This document shows, piece after piece, positions 38,901 to 53,900 of a stretch of DNA of 64,000 bases. The notes below the pieces were generated by a model. The model made no database searches. It was not told where the DNA came from and was given only the letters and a program-made list of their open reading frames with translations. Position 1 is the stretch's first letter. Each line of letters begins with the position of its first letter. The stretch lies in the NCBI GenBank assembly GCA_025618425.1, contig CM046832.1, positions 56,781,993-56,845,992 of the forward strand. The letters are read 5' to 3'. Source of the stretch: Heliocidaris tuberculata. Lineage: Eukaryota; Echinodermata; Echinoidea; Camarodonta; Echinometridae. A program made the translations under genes and the position numbers.

Positions 38901-41900
38901 TGATCTGGCAATTAGAAAGTCACTGCACTTTGTGTAAACCATGTATGGGCTATCCAAAGGGGAAATATTACCATGCTGACTGCAATACATCATTTATCTG
39001 TTTATTCTAACATAAACGTTAATGTACTTTGATGCAATAAAAAAGACCTGTTATTACTTTTAGTTCGAAAAAAATAACAGGAAAGAAAAAAGTCTGGGAA
39101 AAAATGATTTAACCAATTTGATACATGACCTAGCAACAGTGAACATTTCAAAGTTAATGGCATCTCTAAGAGACTTGAGTGAAGTCGACCAGAAAATCAC
39201 AGATCTATCATAATGTGATCATGATATCAGTGTCAGGTTTATAATTTATCTCTTCCCACAATGCAATATGCCGCTAACCTTCACCCACGGACCCACCTGG
39301 CTATTCTTAATATTGCAAATCATCTTGTCTCTTAGCTTAACCCTCTACATCCCAAGCATGAAAAAGTGCTTACTGGTGCCAGGAGTGGGATAAGAGGGCT
39401 TGAGGATGTTAAAATGGGGTTATTGCATGTACGGAGTTGACAGGGAAGTAGAGGGGGATAGAGGCATGGTCATATGACCAGAACAGCGGGTTCCTTCCTG
39501 TGAGTGTGAGGGGGTATTGATCTATTTATGGGGAAGGATTGATCCACTCCAAGGCTGAAAGCAAAACTAACTTGCACTACAGGATTACAGTTGAGGTCTC
39601 CCTCCTATCTTGCAGCGCTCTAGTCTCTCTGCATCTCTCTTGCTCTCTCTCTCTCTCCCTCTTTATTCTTAATCTTTAGACTAATGAACCAAGAAATGAA
39701 ATCTGATGATACAAAATTGAATAGATCTTTTTTTTTTTTGGGGGGGGGGGTGGCTTAGACCCACATGTAACAAAAACTTATTGCACAGAATATAGACTTA
39801 CAGCCATAGAAAGGGAGGAATGTTTAAGAAATGAAAAAACATCCTATAACATCTAATGATCAAGATAATATAATAATTTTGGACAAATCTACCTGAAAGA
39901 GCCACCCTAGACACACAATGAAACTAATGAAAGAATGAAAGAATTTGAGAAAGCCTGAACATAGCTCCTCATGAATGCAAGACTGCAAAGCCATTATAAT
40001 CATGTGACACTGCTCATCAAATCAAAGGAAATACCATTGGAAAGTAAAACACAAGGTTATTTTATTTTGCAATTATCATTGAAATATGTCCTTTAACTTT
40101 GTTACTACCATTTTTTAAACCTAATTTCAAAGACCTTACACCATAACAAAAATGCAGGCCCACCTATGCACTGTACTTCCTACCTGAAAAAAAGGAAACC
40201 GGATTTCAAGTCAGCTGCACAATAGCAGGTACCTGATCTTGAATTCTAAATGCATGTAATTATGTGGCATTGGGAGATGACTAAATTTCATGATAACCAC
40301 CAGAAAAAATTACCCCCAAAATTGCTTGCAGTCATCTAAAAGAAATAAATGTATTTTCAACTACTGAGAGGATCACTATTGTCTATTTGTTTGTTATCGA
40401 TATTAAATTCTTTTATCTATCTCTGTTTACCTATCCCCTCCTTCTTTCCACATTTCCCCTCTCCTTTGAGAGGTAAGAACCTCTTTTATCTGTCTCTGAC
40501 ATTTCCCCTCTCCTTTGAGAGGTAAGAACCTTGTATATTTAGTGTAATATTCAGAAGTCTATTCTTTTATTTTGACCTCTATCACATTCCAACTCTTTAT
40601 TTCTGATTTACAGCCTCCTCTCTACCACTCTACAATTAAAACACTGAACATGTAACAACACAAAAAGGCCCAGGAAGGCATACTTTTGAGTGCCTGGCAG
40701 ATGGGTGCTAACACGCAACGTGGTCAAATTTTCAATTTCTTAGTTTTGTGATGAAAGGATAGAAAGAGATAGTGATAATCAGAAGTTCTAATCCATCGAT
40801 ATTAACAATATAATTGATGTACAGACTGAAATGTGTTGCGTAGATGTAATCATATATAATGTATATTTCTTGAAATGTATACATCCACTGGCTGTGCATC
40901 CAATTTGCTCGCTACATGAACAGACCCCAAACTCACCAAAAAAAAGTTCACAACAGTACAGATTGGAAGGGAGTGAACCAGGAGAGGAAACTCTTTGCCA
41001 GTGCATCTCACCATGAGATCACCTCAATCATGGCAGATATTTTTCCTGTTACAGGAAAGGCCCTCTACGATTAAAATCTCTTTTCCGGCAGTATTTACAA
41101 AACTCGACCTTCTTCATTTTATCCGTAAAAAACAAAATACTAGCAAACATCAAACAGGATCAATTCCATAATGCTACAATAAGTTAAATGTTTGCTTGCA
41201 TTGTATGGGTTGGATCTGCGATTTGAATAATTCTCAAATACCCTGTTAAGTCTCACTCCTGATATACTGTATATGGCATATATTTCGCGGGGGTTTTATT
41301 TTTGCGAATCGCGAGTGGGTCGCGAATTTAACAACACGCCAAAATATTGCCAACATAAGAAGTCAGTTGAATTTGTTGTCTCCTGGTCAGAAATTCACCA
41401 CTTCGCTTTGTAAAAGTACATCATCACCGCTGTTTGTAGATTTGAGAATTTTCTGACCGCGAATCCAACCACTCGCGAAATAGTCTGGTTAGTCCTATTC
41501 GCGAAAATTTATGGCTTATACAGTATATACTCCCAACCTGCAAGCACAATTAATACATGGATACTGCTCATTATTTGACTTTTTCCTTCAATTTTGAGGA
41601 ATAATTCACTGCATTGTCTTACTTCATTTGTGTCTCCTATAAAAGTATAATTCATAAAGATTTGCACCCATGATGATGCTTTTATGCACTACTTTTGAAA
41701 CAATAAAAGTGCATTTAGTCTTGACCTGTATGATTTAATCAGTTATGAATAGATATGGCTTTACACAGAGCCATATGAAATCGCAGGGGAGTAATTAGCA
41801 AATTGAGGGACAAGGGCTGGAGTAGCGATTGGCAATTAGCAGACTTCCTTCAATGCAAATGATGCTGAGGTTACAAGCCAAATATATCTCAGCTGACTGC

Positions 41901-44900
41901 TAAAAAGGCATTAACCCCCGATCAAAGGCCTTGCAACAATGCCTTTCTGCTTCCGAAGAAATGTTTTATAAAGTAAACTGATGCTGAGGCGACAAGTCAA
42001 ATATATCAATGCTGATTGCGGAATAGGCATTAACCCCTGTACGCAGGTCTCGCACTTAAGTCTTTCTGCTTCTAAAGTAATGACATAGAAGATTACTGAG
42101 AAAGGTCTGGCAACATGGACTTGATTGGCATTACATAACTCTCCTCACGTACATCCTTTTTAGAGCCTAATATACCGTAGGCAGTTGGTGCGTAGGAGAG
42201 ATTTGTGGTCTTATGATTGATTCATCTACTATCATTGGCCCAAAACCTGGCACCGTAAATATATTTCACATCCTTCTTTCCAAGGGAAATAACATGAGAG
42301 CAATGCAAAACATCACTTTGGAATGTAATTGCAGAAACACATCGCTAAATAGATTGGAGGTCGCCAAATCTAATCTAATTTGTCAGGACATTTCACTGAT
42401 TTCATTAATAAAGAGTGTTCCATGTAAATTCAATTGTGTTTCTCATGAAAATACAGAACATGATGTGCTTTTTCCGCTTTGTGTGTTCATCAAACCATAG
42501 CAGACCAAAGTTTTTCAATAAAGTGCATCATATTGGCCTCCACAATATGTCTAACAGGATGTCACAGAAAATTACTGCACTAGTGAATGTTACTATTTAA
42601 GTATTTACAAAGGTTTTTAGGTAGAAATGATTAAACCTTTGAGAATTAAGAGTCTATTTTCAGTTATCTTACATTTGAAAAATTTGACATAGTTCTAATA
42701 ATATATGTACCTGATTCAAATGGACTATACAGACAAAAACTTAGAGTTGTTTTATTGAATACCTTCAAGAGAGATAGAGTTGTAATTTTGCAGATAAGTG
42801 ATAATACAATGAATTTCCATTTTCAAAATTTGACTTCTTAAATTCAACTTCTTCATAATTTCATTAGCTGTCAACTACTTATTTACTTGGGTATATTCCC
42901 TTGTTTTGATAAATTTTCAATGTCGATATCTTTAACTTTTTAACAGTAATATAAAAGCACTAGAAAAGCATCCTCTTATCAGTCTCTTACATAACACCTC
43001 TTATACCCCTTTCCTGGCCTGACATATCCCTGATTTACCTAACTTGTATAATTTCAGTCTTTAACTTGTCTGATGGACACATCAATTTGCTCTCCAGATC
43101 AACGATTCCTTCCTAATTTCGTTCCAATCAATATTTCTTGGCAATCCAAGCCCTGGTGAGAGGTATGTCAGTTTAAGGCTGCATTCATAAAACCTATTTT
43201 CAGCTGAGAAACGCTGTTTTGAATTAAGTTTAGTTTTTAAAAAATGGTTGCATTTACATATTTTTTCCCCTGTCATATATTAAATGCGCCCGAGATCATT
43301 TTGAATCATTATTTTGCCAGAATCAGATTTCTAAAGTTGTACGAAGGTAATCAAGATCTCAAACATGTTTAAAAGACGTCACAGCACACACTTTTTCTGT
43401 AAGTACAAATCCCATGTCAATCATAACATACAGTGCAAGGTCTGAACTATTTCGGTTGCAGGCTAACACCTACATAACCTTGAATGAAAGGTTTCCATGA
43501 GATGTTGTTTACCATAATTATCAGAAGACAGATTAAGCAGTTGGTGAGGCCACAAACAACGTTAAGTCAGACTCGGCGCTGTAGATCATCACATAGCAAG
43601 CACCTTGTGAGAACCATAGAGAAACTGATTCTGTGGAGAACAAAATGTGTGAACACTGGACGGCGAAATTGTTGTTTAAAATCAGCAATTTTGATCATTG
43701 TTTCATATTCCTGATTATGGCTTAGAAAAGTTTTATGAATGCTGCCATAAACTTAAGGGGAAATTGGCCATTACTGCTGACATAATTCTTGTCACCATTG
43801 GACGGCGGTTGGGGTGCATGGTTGGGGTGCATTTCTTCTTTATCAAAACTGATGCACATGGTCAAGACAAGGTCATTGTACATGTATCTGAGCCGATGAC
43901 AAAAGCAAATTGGGAATTAAAAGGAGTAATATGAAGATATAACTGGACCCCTATCTTTTCAAATTCACCCCTGAGGGACTGATACAAACACCCCTTTGAC
44001 ATGACTGTAACTCTGCAGATCGAAGGTCTAGACATTTATATCACAAACCCAAACTTGAACATCAGGACTTGGTATTGCTCATATTATGTGCAGAAAGTTG
44101 TGAAAATATGGTGGATTCTTACAGTGACATTGTCCAAGTCATTTGCAAGGCCACATGATATCATTATATGATTAAAGATAGCAAAAAAGTAATATTGTGT
44201 CGAACATTTAATTTCTAATGTCCATTTAAAAATTTTCATTTTTTTTTTTTTTTATTTTAAAGTTAGGGATAACTGGATAATTTATCTTTTCTTCAAATTT
44301 TCAAGACATCATTTAAAACAGAACTATTGACTCCCAACTGACTGATATGTTATTAGATTCTGTAATGTAGTCATATCCAAATTTGAATTGTCCCATCATG
44401 ATTTTCACATTTCCCCCAATACCTCTTCTTATCTTGAGCTGTTATTCTAAGAGCTACTTCTAAAAAAAATTATTCTCCTTTGAAATCAGTTCTGCTTCCC
44501 AGAAATATATATAAGGCGGGGGTGGTTCCTCCCTCAATCCCTTACAAGCTACATAACATGCAAACTGTTTACTTTGAAATTGATACAAATGGTATAAGCC
44601 CATGTCGTGTTTTTGTTAAATATTCCATTCACAGATGGTCCCAATATATCACCATTCTACATAAAACGTCCAATGAAACAATGTAAAAACACTTTTATTG
44701 AGGAAAGAAGTCAAATCCACAGGCTCCAGAGGGCTCAACCCATAATTGTCTGGAATCCTTCTTGGATTGGTCTTAGAAAATCAATCTATTAAAGGTTAAA
44801 TCTCTTCCTCCTCGTTACTTAGTAGAAAAGAAGTACACTTCGACTTTAAACAAACCGTCTATGTGAAGTCATACACTAATAAAGTCAACATATTACACCC

Positions 44901-47900
44901 AAGATTTGGGTCAGTAATTAAAATCACTGTCAATGTTTGTGAATACCTTATTCTACTCCAATGTGACACTTTTGAAAACTGAAATTAATTTAATCAATTT
45001 TTTTATTTTAATTGCAATGCAAGAAAGGGTAAATTGCAGTCTTTTATTTATTTGAATTAAATTAGAAAGACACAACTTAGGGAAACAAAACAAACTCTAG
45101 ATATTTATAGAATGCCAAAATCAAGTCTATAATTCTAAAGCAACTAAAATAGCTGCTCTGGTCATCTGTATTGTTCTTTCATCCATTTGTATCAACACCT
45201 TTCACCTCTGTCCAGTTTTGTTTGCTTTCAATAGCGACTGTCATAATGCAAAGCAAACACCTATTGGGATGAAATAAGCATAGAGTAAATCTGAATCAAT
45301 CTTCAAGAATTGGCAACCTCATGGGGTGGTGAGTAACTGGTATTAAGATTTGTTTTGTCCCACTCTATGTCTGTCTCCAATTGTCTACTCTATATCTGTC
45401 TCTATTTCTTTCTTCCATCTTTCACCCCCACCCCCTCTTCACCAGCAGTCTTTACCTCTCCATCTATCTTTTTCTCTATTGCCCCCTCCTCTCATTTCCC
45501 CCTTCCCTCCCCTATCTCACTTATTCTCCCCCCCCTCCCCCCTCCCCCCCCCCTCTCTCTCTCTCTCTCTCTATCCTTTCACTATCTCTCTGTCTCTCTC
45601 CCTTTCTCCCACTCTCTCACTCTTTCTCTCCCCCCTCTCACTCTTTCTCTCCCCCCACCCACTTCTCTCTTCTTTCTCACTAAAACGTTCTGATAGTAAA
45701 GTCACTGACTGGGAATATATAATTTAAAAATCAAAGTGAAAAGTTGCATTACATAGATCATAGATATAAGATATAAATGCATCAAGAATGAATGAACTGA
45801 AAGAATTTAGGAAATTTTTATCGATATGTTGAAAGGATGTTTCAACCAACTTTTCTACGCAGGGAAAGATAAAGTGATTTCTGATGCATCTTTCTGTGAA
45901 AGATAAGCACAGAAGTAGCAGTAGAATGCAGAGTCATTCTGTAAACTTATCTTGACTCTTTAACATCTATTTCGGGAAATCTTTAGGTTCAAATCCTGCT
46001 TATTTTATGGAAATATTATTGCTCACTGATCATGTTTAAAGACCATGTCAGCAAGAATCATAAGAAGTAATCTATTTGAGTAATGAGATGATTTGCAAAT
46101 TGTGATAAGGTGGTTTGTGACTGAAGAAGATTTGTCTGTAGGTGGAATATAGGATCTAAACAGTGAAGCCACCAAAGATTGTTGTCCTTAATTTGGGGAA
46201 ATTGGGAAATGAAAGTTGGTTTAGAGCATGACTAATGACTAATGGAAAGCCCATGCACATTAGAGGACAGAAGAAAAATGGCAAGGCAGGGGTGTGTGTG
46301 TGGGGGGGGGGGGGGTGGAGGGAAACAAAGATCCTCAACAGAAAAATTCAAATTTATGCACAATATAACTTAATAGCATTTGGAAATGCTTGCTTCTAAA
46401 ATGGGTAACTTTCTAAGAAATCAATAAAAAGGAGGGGCAGTCATCACTTGCTTCAAATCTTGATGAATTCTTGTAATATTCTGCATAAAATCACAAAAAT
46501 ATCAGAAATGGATTTTGTGGTTTGGAGAAAACTACAGCTTGTTTTAAATACTTTGTAATGAGGAAGAAGAAGACGTTGAAAACCATATTCCACATTGCTA
46601 GCTGGAAAGATCTTTGCTAGCTGTAGAAGTCATTATTGGTATACGAGACAGGATGAAGGGGGCCAACCATCAGGAAGGGCGTAGCTCCTCATCAGATGAG
46701 ACTACCATGACTAGATTAACAGATTTCATGTCAAGGTGTGATGTCAGAAAAACGTGTTGTTTGCAAGAAGCAGCTTTCAAATTCTCTTCATATTTCCATG
46801 GTTTCCTCATATGATTTTTGTTTGTAACCAGTATAAAATAAAAATATTCATATTGTACCTTTTAGAGATACATGACATAACATAAAGATTGAATTACTGG
46901 ATTTTGTCAGCAGTAAGTTTATTTGAAGTATGAATTTATTAATATTCTGAGCAGTTGAAATGGCACAAGAGTCTGCCAAGGCAGAACTGTATTCAAAGTT
47001 ACTACTCAAGTTCCTCATAATAAGATAACATAACTACTAAAATCCCATATGAAATAAAACATATAAGTTGCTTTTTCTTTCTTTCAGGTGAGTCAAAACA
47101 AAATACACTTTGATCATTTCACAAGATAGTGACAATTCACAAGAACATGAAGTAAATTCCAATCATTTTGTCAGCACTGATCATGCAGGTCATGCTGAGT
47201 TCATAAGTCACCTATCTTTGCTATGCTATTGCTCGCAGGTATGCTAAAGCCTAAAGCTTATGTGTTTCTATGTTTATCTTTCATACATCCACGTTTTTCT
47301 CTCTTGAACCACTTCCGGGAATTACGGTGGAAAAAAATGTTGACACGCTTGAGTGAATGCTAAATCATAAAGGAAACACCATATCCATTTCCAAACATTG
47401 CGATATCTTGACATTGGTACTTGTTAAAAAACCACCTCATTGCTCCCACAACATTTCCTAGTGAATTTCCTTAGGAAAACAATGCCGAATTACTCCCAAT
47501 TTCCTCGATTTGATGGTCGGTTTCAACCGGCAAACCTCCAAAGTGCAGAAGTTAGAGGGCAGCGAGGAGGCCGTGTTGTGGCAAAAACCAGGAAAAGTTA
47601 AAAGGCTGTTTGCACTCGTAGGTTAAGGTAGAGAGATAAAAGTAAGGGTTTGTGCTCATAGCATTTATTATATGTTGGATCAACCTCTTCAAGGGAAAAA
47701 GGAAAGAAATTAATTAATGCAACCTCAAAGTTTTACTACTATTATCATGCATAAAAGAAATCTCTCTTTGAATCAGTTTTACTGATTGTGACCTACTTAT
47801 CTATCACCTTGATTTTGTAGTATTTCCTTCACAATTCATTTGAAACAATTTATCAAATTAACATCTGAACAACAAAATTAAAACTGAATGTTTACAAGCT

Positions 47901-50900
47901 ATAACCTGTAGTTTACTGGGTGGGGTATTTTTCTCCCGATATCATTCTGAAAAAAATTTGGGTCAAGCGCACCAGAAATAAGAGGTCTTGAATATCTGAC
48001 AGCTTGTAAAAATTGGGGTCAGAGTTTAACAGGTTCCTGATTTCACTGAAGCCTAATGTTATTTTTCTATCAATTTCTCATTATTTACAGCCTTTTTACT
48101 TCACAATGTCATGGCATGGGCACTCTATCACCAATTTCTCCTATTTGACACCATGCAAAAACATTTCCCTCTATCCAGAAGGGTGTTTAAGGAGCAGAAG
48201 GTGTTTATTGTAACCTTACAGTTCTAGAGCCCTTCTACCAGTAGAGGTACCTATATGGTGTAGTCAACTACCCTCTAAAAAAAGGGATAAGTTCTTGGTT
48301 TACATGTATATTCTTGAAATCACAATACTTTAATATAGATTTACCCACATCCGGCCAGTCAACAAACAAAAATCTCACCAATGATCCAGTTTAAGGTCAT
48401 TTGTCAGAATTTTCCACAAATTTATGGAAAGCAATGTTCTTCATTTTTTCCATTTGAAGAAACTCTTTAATGTTAGCTCTTTTCCTTGTGATTTTTTTTT
48501 GGTGGATTTTTCTTTCTTGTTTTTTGTTTTTTGTGAGCTCTGCACAAAACCCCCAAGCACCTGTAGAATATGACTGTCAAGGCTATTAAGAAATCATGGA
48601 ATTCAAATTTCTTTATGACATATCCATTTCTGGGGCATCCTGTCACAATTAATACAAATTTGTTTTTCCCAACGGGGCTTTGTGTCTTACGGTTAGAAAT
48701 TCTCATGCGACACATGTTTGACACATTTTTACAGCGAGTCCAAGTGTGGATGCCAAGAGCTGCTATTTCACTGAAAGAGTTTTGAGTATTTCCAGTTGCT
48801 GGATTGGGGACTGCAATGACAAGAAGTAATACAATTTTTTTTTAATGCAATAATTTGATACATGTAAAAGATTGGCCTACTAGCTTAAGGTGCCCCATCC
48901 TCCCTCCCCCCCCCCCCATGTCTTATGTTTTGTCTCAGTTTGTCCCTCAGTTTCTTTTCTTTAATTCTGGACTGATTTTTTAAAATCTCTTTGCCCACCC
49001 CCTCCTTCTCTCTCTCTCTCTCTTTCTTTCTTTCTCTCCCTTATATCTCCTAAAATGATTGCTTCCCTGTTTCAGTTTCAGTGGGCCATAAATGTTCCAG
49101 AGCTGCAATACAGCAATAAACAATATCTCATACATGTTCACAAAAGAATGTTCCCCGTCCAGCTCTCACCATAGCTCTCACCATACAGATAAACAGATTC
49201 AGAGTTTTTATCTTCATGATCTTACATACTTTTCTTCTTGAACATCTGTTGCATTATTATTATGCCCACCACTTTCTCTCAGCTCAGTAGTTCGTAACAC
49301 TAAAAAGGATTGTTCAAAATCATACCAAAATAGTAACCAGATCTGAGGATGCTCCTCTCTTCTGCATTACCTGAATTATATTATTTTCAACCTTCCTGTA
49401 TTGTACTATTTGTTCTTCTTAGTAATTCTATAAATATATGTACTTTGATTTGCCAAATAAAATAATAATAATAATATGACATTTCCAGAGTAATTTTACT
49501 CAAAGGTTACTGCAATCAATCATAGTTCACCTTAATTATACATGCGTAAATCCAGCAAATGATCTTCTAATGAAAATCCAAGGTAACATTGGAAAAGCCT
49601 AAAAATAAACCTGACAATCAGGAAACTTAAAGAAGTAAAGGGAAAATTCAAGCCAAAAGAGGAGGCGAAGGGGATCTTGTAGTTTGTGAAGTTTCCTAAT
49701 GTTCAACTACGAATATTCACAGGTTTCCTTATATTTGGGTCAAAGCACGTTTTTTAATTGCCACAGTCCTGCATTCCTAAATGCTGCAGGCACTGTACCG
49801 AAATCCTCTCTCCAGCACCTACAGGCGGTAAGTGGAGAAAGGGGGGTCATGATACAGCTAGAGGGAGAAATAGGCTGGTGTGGAGTGAGTTCTTCACGGA
49901 CACGCATCTTGGCCGAGCTCATCGAGGATTAGAACAAGCTGGTCGAATCTGGAGGTATCGTTGAACCTGCCTCGGGATGTATACAGAGTACATGAGATGT
50001 GAAAATGTAAACACAACATTGAACAGCATCCCTTGAAACATATGGTTTTAAGAAACATGGCATGTTCAGCTGGGCCCCATTCCCCAGAGGACATGTTATG
50101 CTTGGTAAAATGAGAGAAGAACAACTTTCTAGGATTAGTTTCAAATTGTTTGATACTGCTCACTCAATTTCCTTCTGTGGAGTTGCTTTGTAAAATAAAA
50201 GAAATCGTTTTAGGGCACAATGACCTATCACTACCAGGAACGTTGAATTTCCTTTGGGGTTTGGAACGTGACTGAAAGGCAAGACAGAGAAGATACATTT
50301 AATTTGGCATGGAACACCCACAAATATGTGGATATCATGGATTTTAGAGTAACTTTAAATGAATACATCATAATATTTCTAAAATCTACTTCTAAATCTG
50401 TTGATAATTACTATTTCAAAATCTTTAACTTATATCTTCTTTTTTTACTTCTACAACCTTAGATTGTCAATCTCATTTACATCTCATTTACACTACACAC
50501 TTGGCATGTCCTCATTACAATCATCATGTTGAATACGAGTCACGAATATAATTGTCAATACAGATGTTCACAATTTCATTGCCTTCTCCTTCTCCTTGTT
50601 ACAATTCTTTAAGCACTTTAAGAGGGCTAGAGGGAAGGAGTGATCGCAAGGGCGCTATCTCACACCCCTACCTTCCCCAAGAGAGGGGTGGAATGCTGGC
50701 CCTGTGATAGGGTTCAAGACTCCTGTAATTGGGGGCCACGCGTACCGCCACTGAACTCCTCGCTCCGCCATTCAGCACCATTGACCGCAGCAAATTGCTT
50801 CAAATTGATGTAAAGAGACGAGGCTTAGAAGTGATGAGGTAGAGTGAGAGGAGGGGACGGCAATTTGTCAAAGATCTATTGGTTTTGAAAGATGAGGAAG

Positions 50901-53900
50901 GTTAGATGTTGTAGGAGTTCAGTTCCTAAACGATACCCCTGCTGCACCTTGCACTCTTTTCCCCCCTTGAATCATGACTGCTAGGCCACACACATAACAC
51001 TATCAAAGTTTGAAATCACGCAATTGCCAGGACTTTGAAAATGGAGAAACCTACCTCACAAATATGCGTAATTATAAAATGGGACAGAAGCATACAATAT
51101 TTTTGGAATTTCAATATTCTTGAAAGCTGCCATTTCTGCAGTCAAAATGAATATTTCAGCTTCCCATTTCTCTTCTCTTTATTGTAAGTGTTTAAGAGTT
51201 TCTATCCCTCCCGTGACAATAGATATATGCCAATACACTATTTGCATTTATGGATGTCACAAGATCACCTCTGGGTGTTTATTTTTCAGTATGGCACATT
51301 TTTAGAATTTAGTACATTAAATCAGCTGGAGGCAAACGTTGGGGTCAGAAGTCCTCTCCAAAATCCACTTCATATTGCGAGGAAATTACAACATCATAAA
51401 GAAACAGCTGCTGGTAATGAAATATAACCACTTCTCTGATAAAAGGTAGAAACAAAATATTTATGATACAATACAATCACCAGGTTTTAGAGATCAATAA
51501 AAACTATTCATGGGAGTCTGTTAGTGCATGTCAATGTCATGCCTACTTCTTTTAAACATGGTAAAACTATTGCATTCTTACCAAATAAAGTAGTTGTATA
51601 AACCTAGCAGTATATACATGTATATCAGGGGAAAAGAATTTAATGGAATTAAATAATGTTACATTTCAAATTGAATCATCAAAGGATTTCCCAGTATTTC
51701 ATTCAAGTTATTCAAAGGAAATCAAAGTTTAGTTTCTGATTTCCATCAAAAATTTAAAAAGTTATATGACTATAAGATTTCATGCAAGATATTGTTATGA
51801 TATTCTACTAATCCATGCCAAATTTCACAATATTTTTCAAGTTTGCAAAAGAATCACACCATTTTTAAAGAGCCCAATTCAATGGAGTGCTCTATATGGT
51901 AAAGACAGCTTGAGACAATGTCATCGGGAGACCTGTTTGATAAATGACGTCTCACAAGCAATCTTGATCTCAACTGTTTTCAATAGTCCCTAAGTTAAAT
52001 CGTGTCGGAATTACTTTTTACTCACCCTCTCAAGGGTGCGACACAATGGCATGTTTCGCCTCTTGTTATGGTGTTTCAAAACTAAGAAGTAACTGCATAA
52101 CTCAGAGTGCTGGTGCCGTTTAATGATCCAATCGATTTTTCTGGAATCTTAACTAGATTTTTTTCCAAGGACAATGGATATGTTATTTCGTCAAGGTTAT
52201 GGTATTGTATTCCATGGACTGAAGTGACACACATACAATGACAAGTGTAGCCACTAAGCGAATCAGAGTGATGAAAACTGCAAGGTCCTTAGGGCATGTT
52301 TCTGTTGAAATCACTTATGATTTTCAGCCTGCTTCAATTTTCAATGAATGATAGTGTGAAAATCTTTATTCAAAAGAAAAAAATGATTTTATAGGTATTT
52401 CTATTACAAGGGTATTCAAAGCATGTATGTCCAATTTACCTTGTTAGAGATTTTCACCTAACACACATGTTTCTTATGGGTTTCATTTCAATCTAACACA
52501 GGCTTAACATAGTGAATTAAAATATGATATCTACCTTACTTCAGTGGTGAGCTAAGTTATCTTGGGCTTTTTATAAAGGGTTAAGATATGATTCTATCTG
52601 ACTCCAGTGAATATCATTTTCTATCTAGATTTATATGTAAAGGGATGGGGCAGATAGGGAGGGGTGGAAGGAGAGGAAAGGTGTGAAAGGGGGAGGGGTG
52701 GTGTGGGGAGGGAGTAGTGAAAGGGTGAAGGAGAGGTATGGCAGGAAAGGGGGAGACTTGAAGGGTTCTATCAACAATACCCCCAAGATGATATAATCCC
52801 AATCTAATGTGAAACAGGTTGGTAAAAGATAACACCTTTCTGATCTGCATGTGGTTTATATTATTGCATACCAGGTTAATCTGTAAGAAACATGAAGGAA
52901 TGCAGTAAGCAAGCATAGCCAAAGAAGCACCCCCCCCCCCCCTTTACCAATCCTTGAGTACCTCCTCCTCCCCGTGTAGAAAATTAAAGTCATATGCTAA
53001 ATACACAAGTCTTAAGAATGAAATGTGAACAATTACATTTTCATACAGGTTCAATTTAAAGATAGACAGACCTTCATAGCAAAAGAAAGAGATGTCAGTG
53101 AAAACATAGGGGGAAAAGAAGACAATGCACATTCCTAAAGCATGGATTTGATTGACAGGCTGTAGACCCATATAATGGTGACAAGAGTATATTGTCCCAA
53201 AATTGTTTAAAATGTGTTTTCTGTTTATTTTTGCTTTTCACAAAAGTCACCAAGGATAAGTTGAATGACAACAATGTCTTGGATAAGTGAACACATTCGT
53301 CTGACTCTATTGATTCAATACCACAATGATCATTGGGTCTTTTGCCACTTGGTTGGAGGCACATAAAAGTATAGCAGCTTTGGGGGAGGCTGGCGGTTGG
53401 CAGATATGCCCGCTGCACCTCCCGGGCTGACTATGAAATGAATGAATAATGTTCAATTAAAATCAGATACTTTCCACAAATAGTGCATTTAGTTGAGATT
53501 AACTAACTCAGATAAATTGCATAACACCTGTAAAGCTACCTATGTCTCCGATGGCCTGTACTCTTAATTAGCCAATATAAATTGTGCAAATACATTCAAT
53601 ACTAATGATAATAAGAATATATAAAAAATTATTCATTATAAGCAATGGATGGAACGTTTTATCTGAAAAGCAATCATCTCTACATCTATGAAAATAGATT
53701 ATTTATTCACAATATTCCTTCTCAAATTTCTTTCTACACACTGTACATAGTGAACTGCATAGCTTAGGGAGCCTCATACTCTTAGGATGCTGATCATGGT
53801 GTTAAGATTTTTAAACTGTGGCGAGTGGAGAGAAGGAAATGAATATGAGGCCAGAGTTATTTAATGATGATGGAGGCAGATGAAAGAGTGATGCTGGCCG

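Noticed and set aside
45350..45727. Three overlapping ORFs of 100-125 codons
   Set aside because: Low-complexity CT/C-rich DNA open in all frames; no protein signal.
45975..45994. B-box-like GGTTCAAATCC
   Set aside because: No A box or acceptor pairing upstream.
49750..49812. Exon-like segment with TTTTTAATTGCCACAG before it and GCGGTAAGT after it
   Set aside because: Exons 1 and 2 of TIMP already join in phase, and the segment encodes no TIMP-like residues. Without transcript data it is treated as a chance pair of splice signals.
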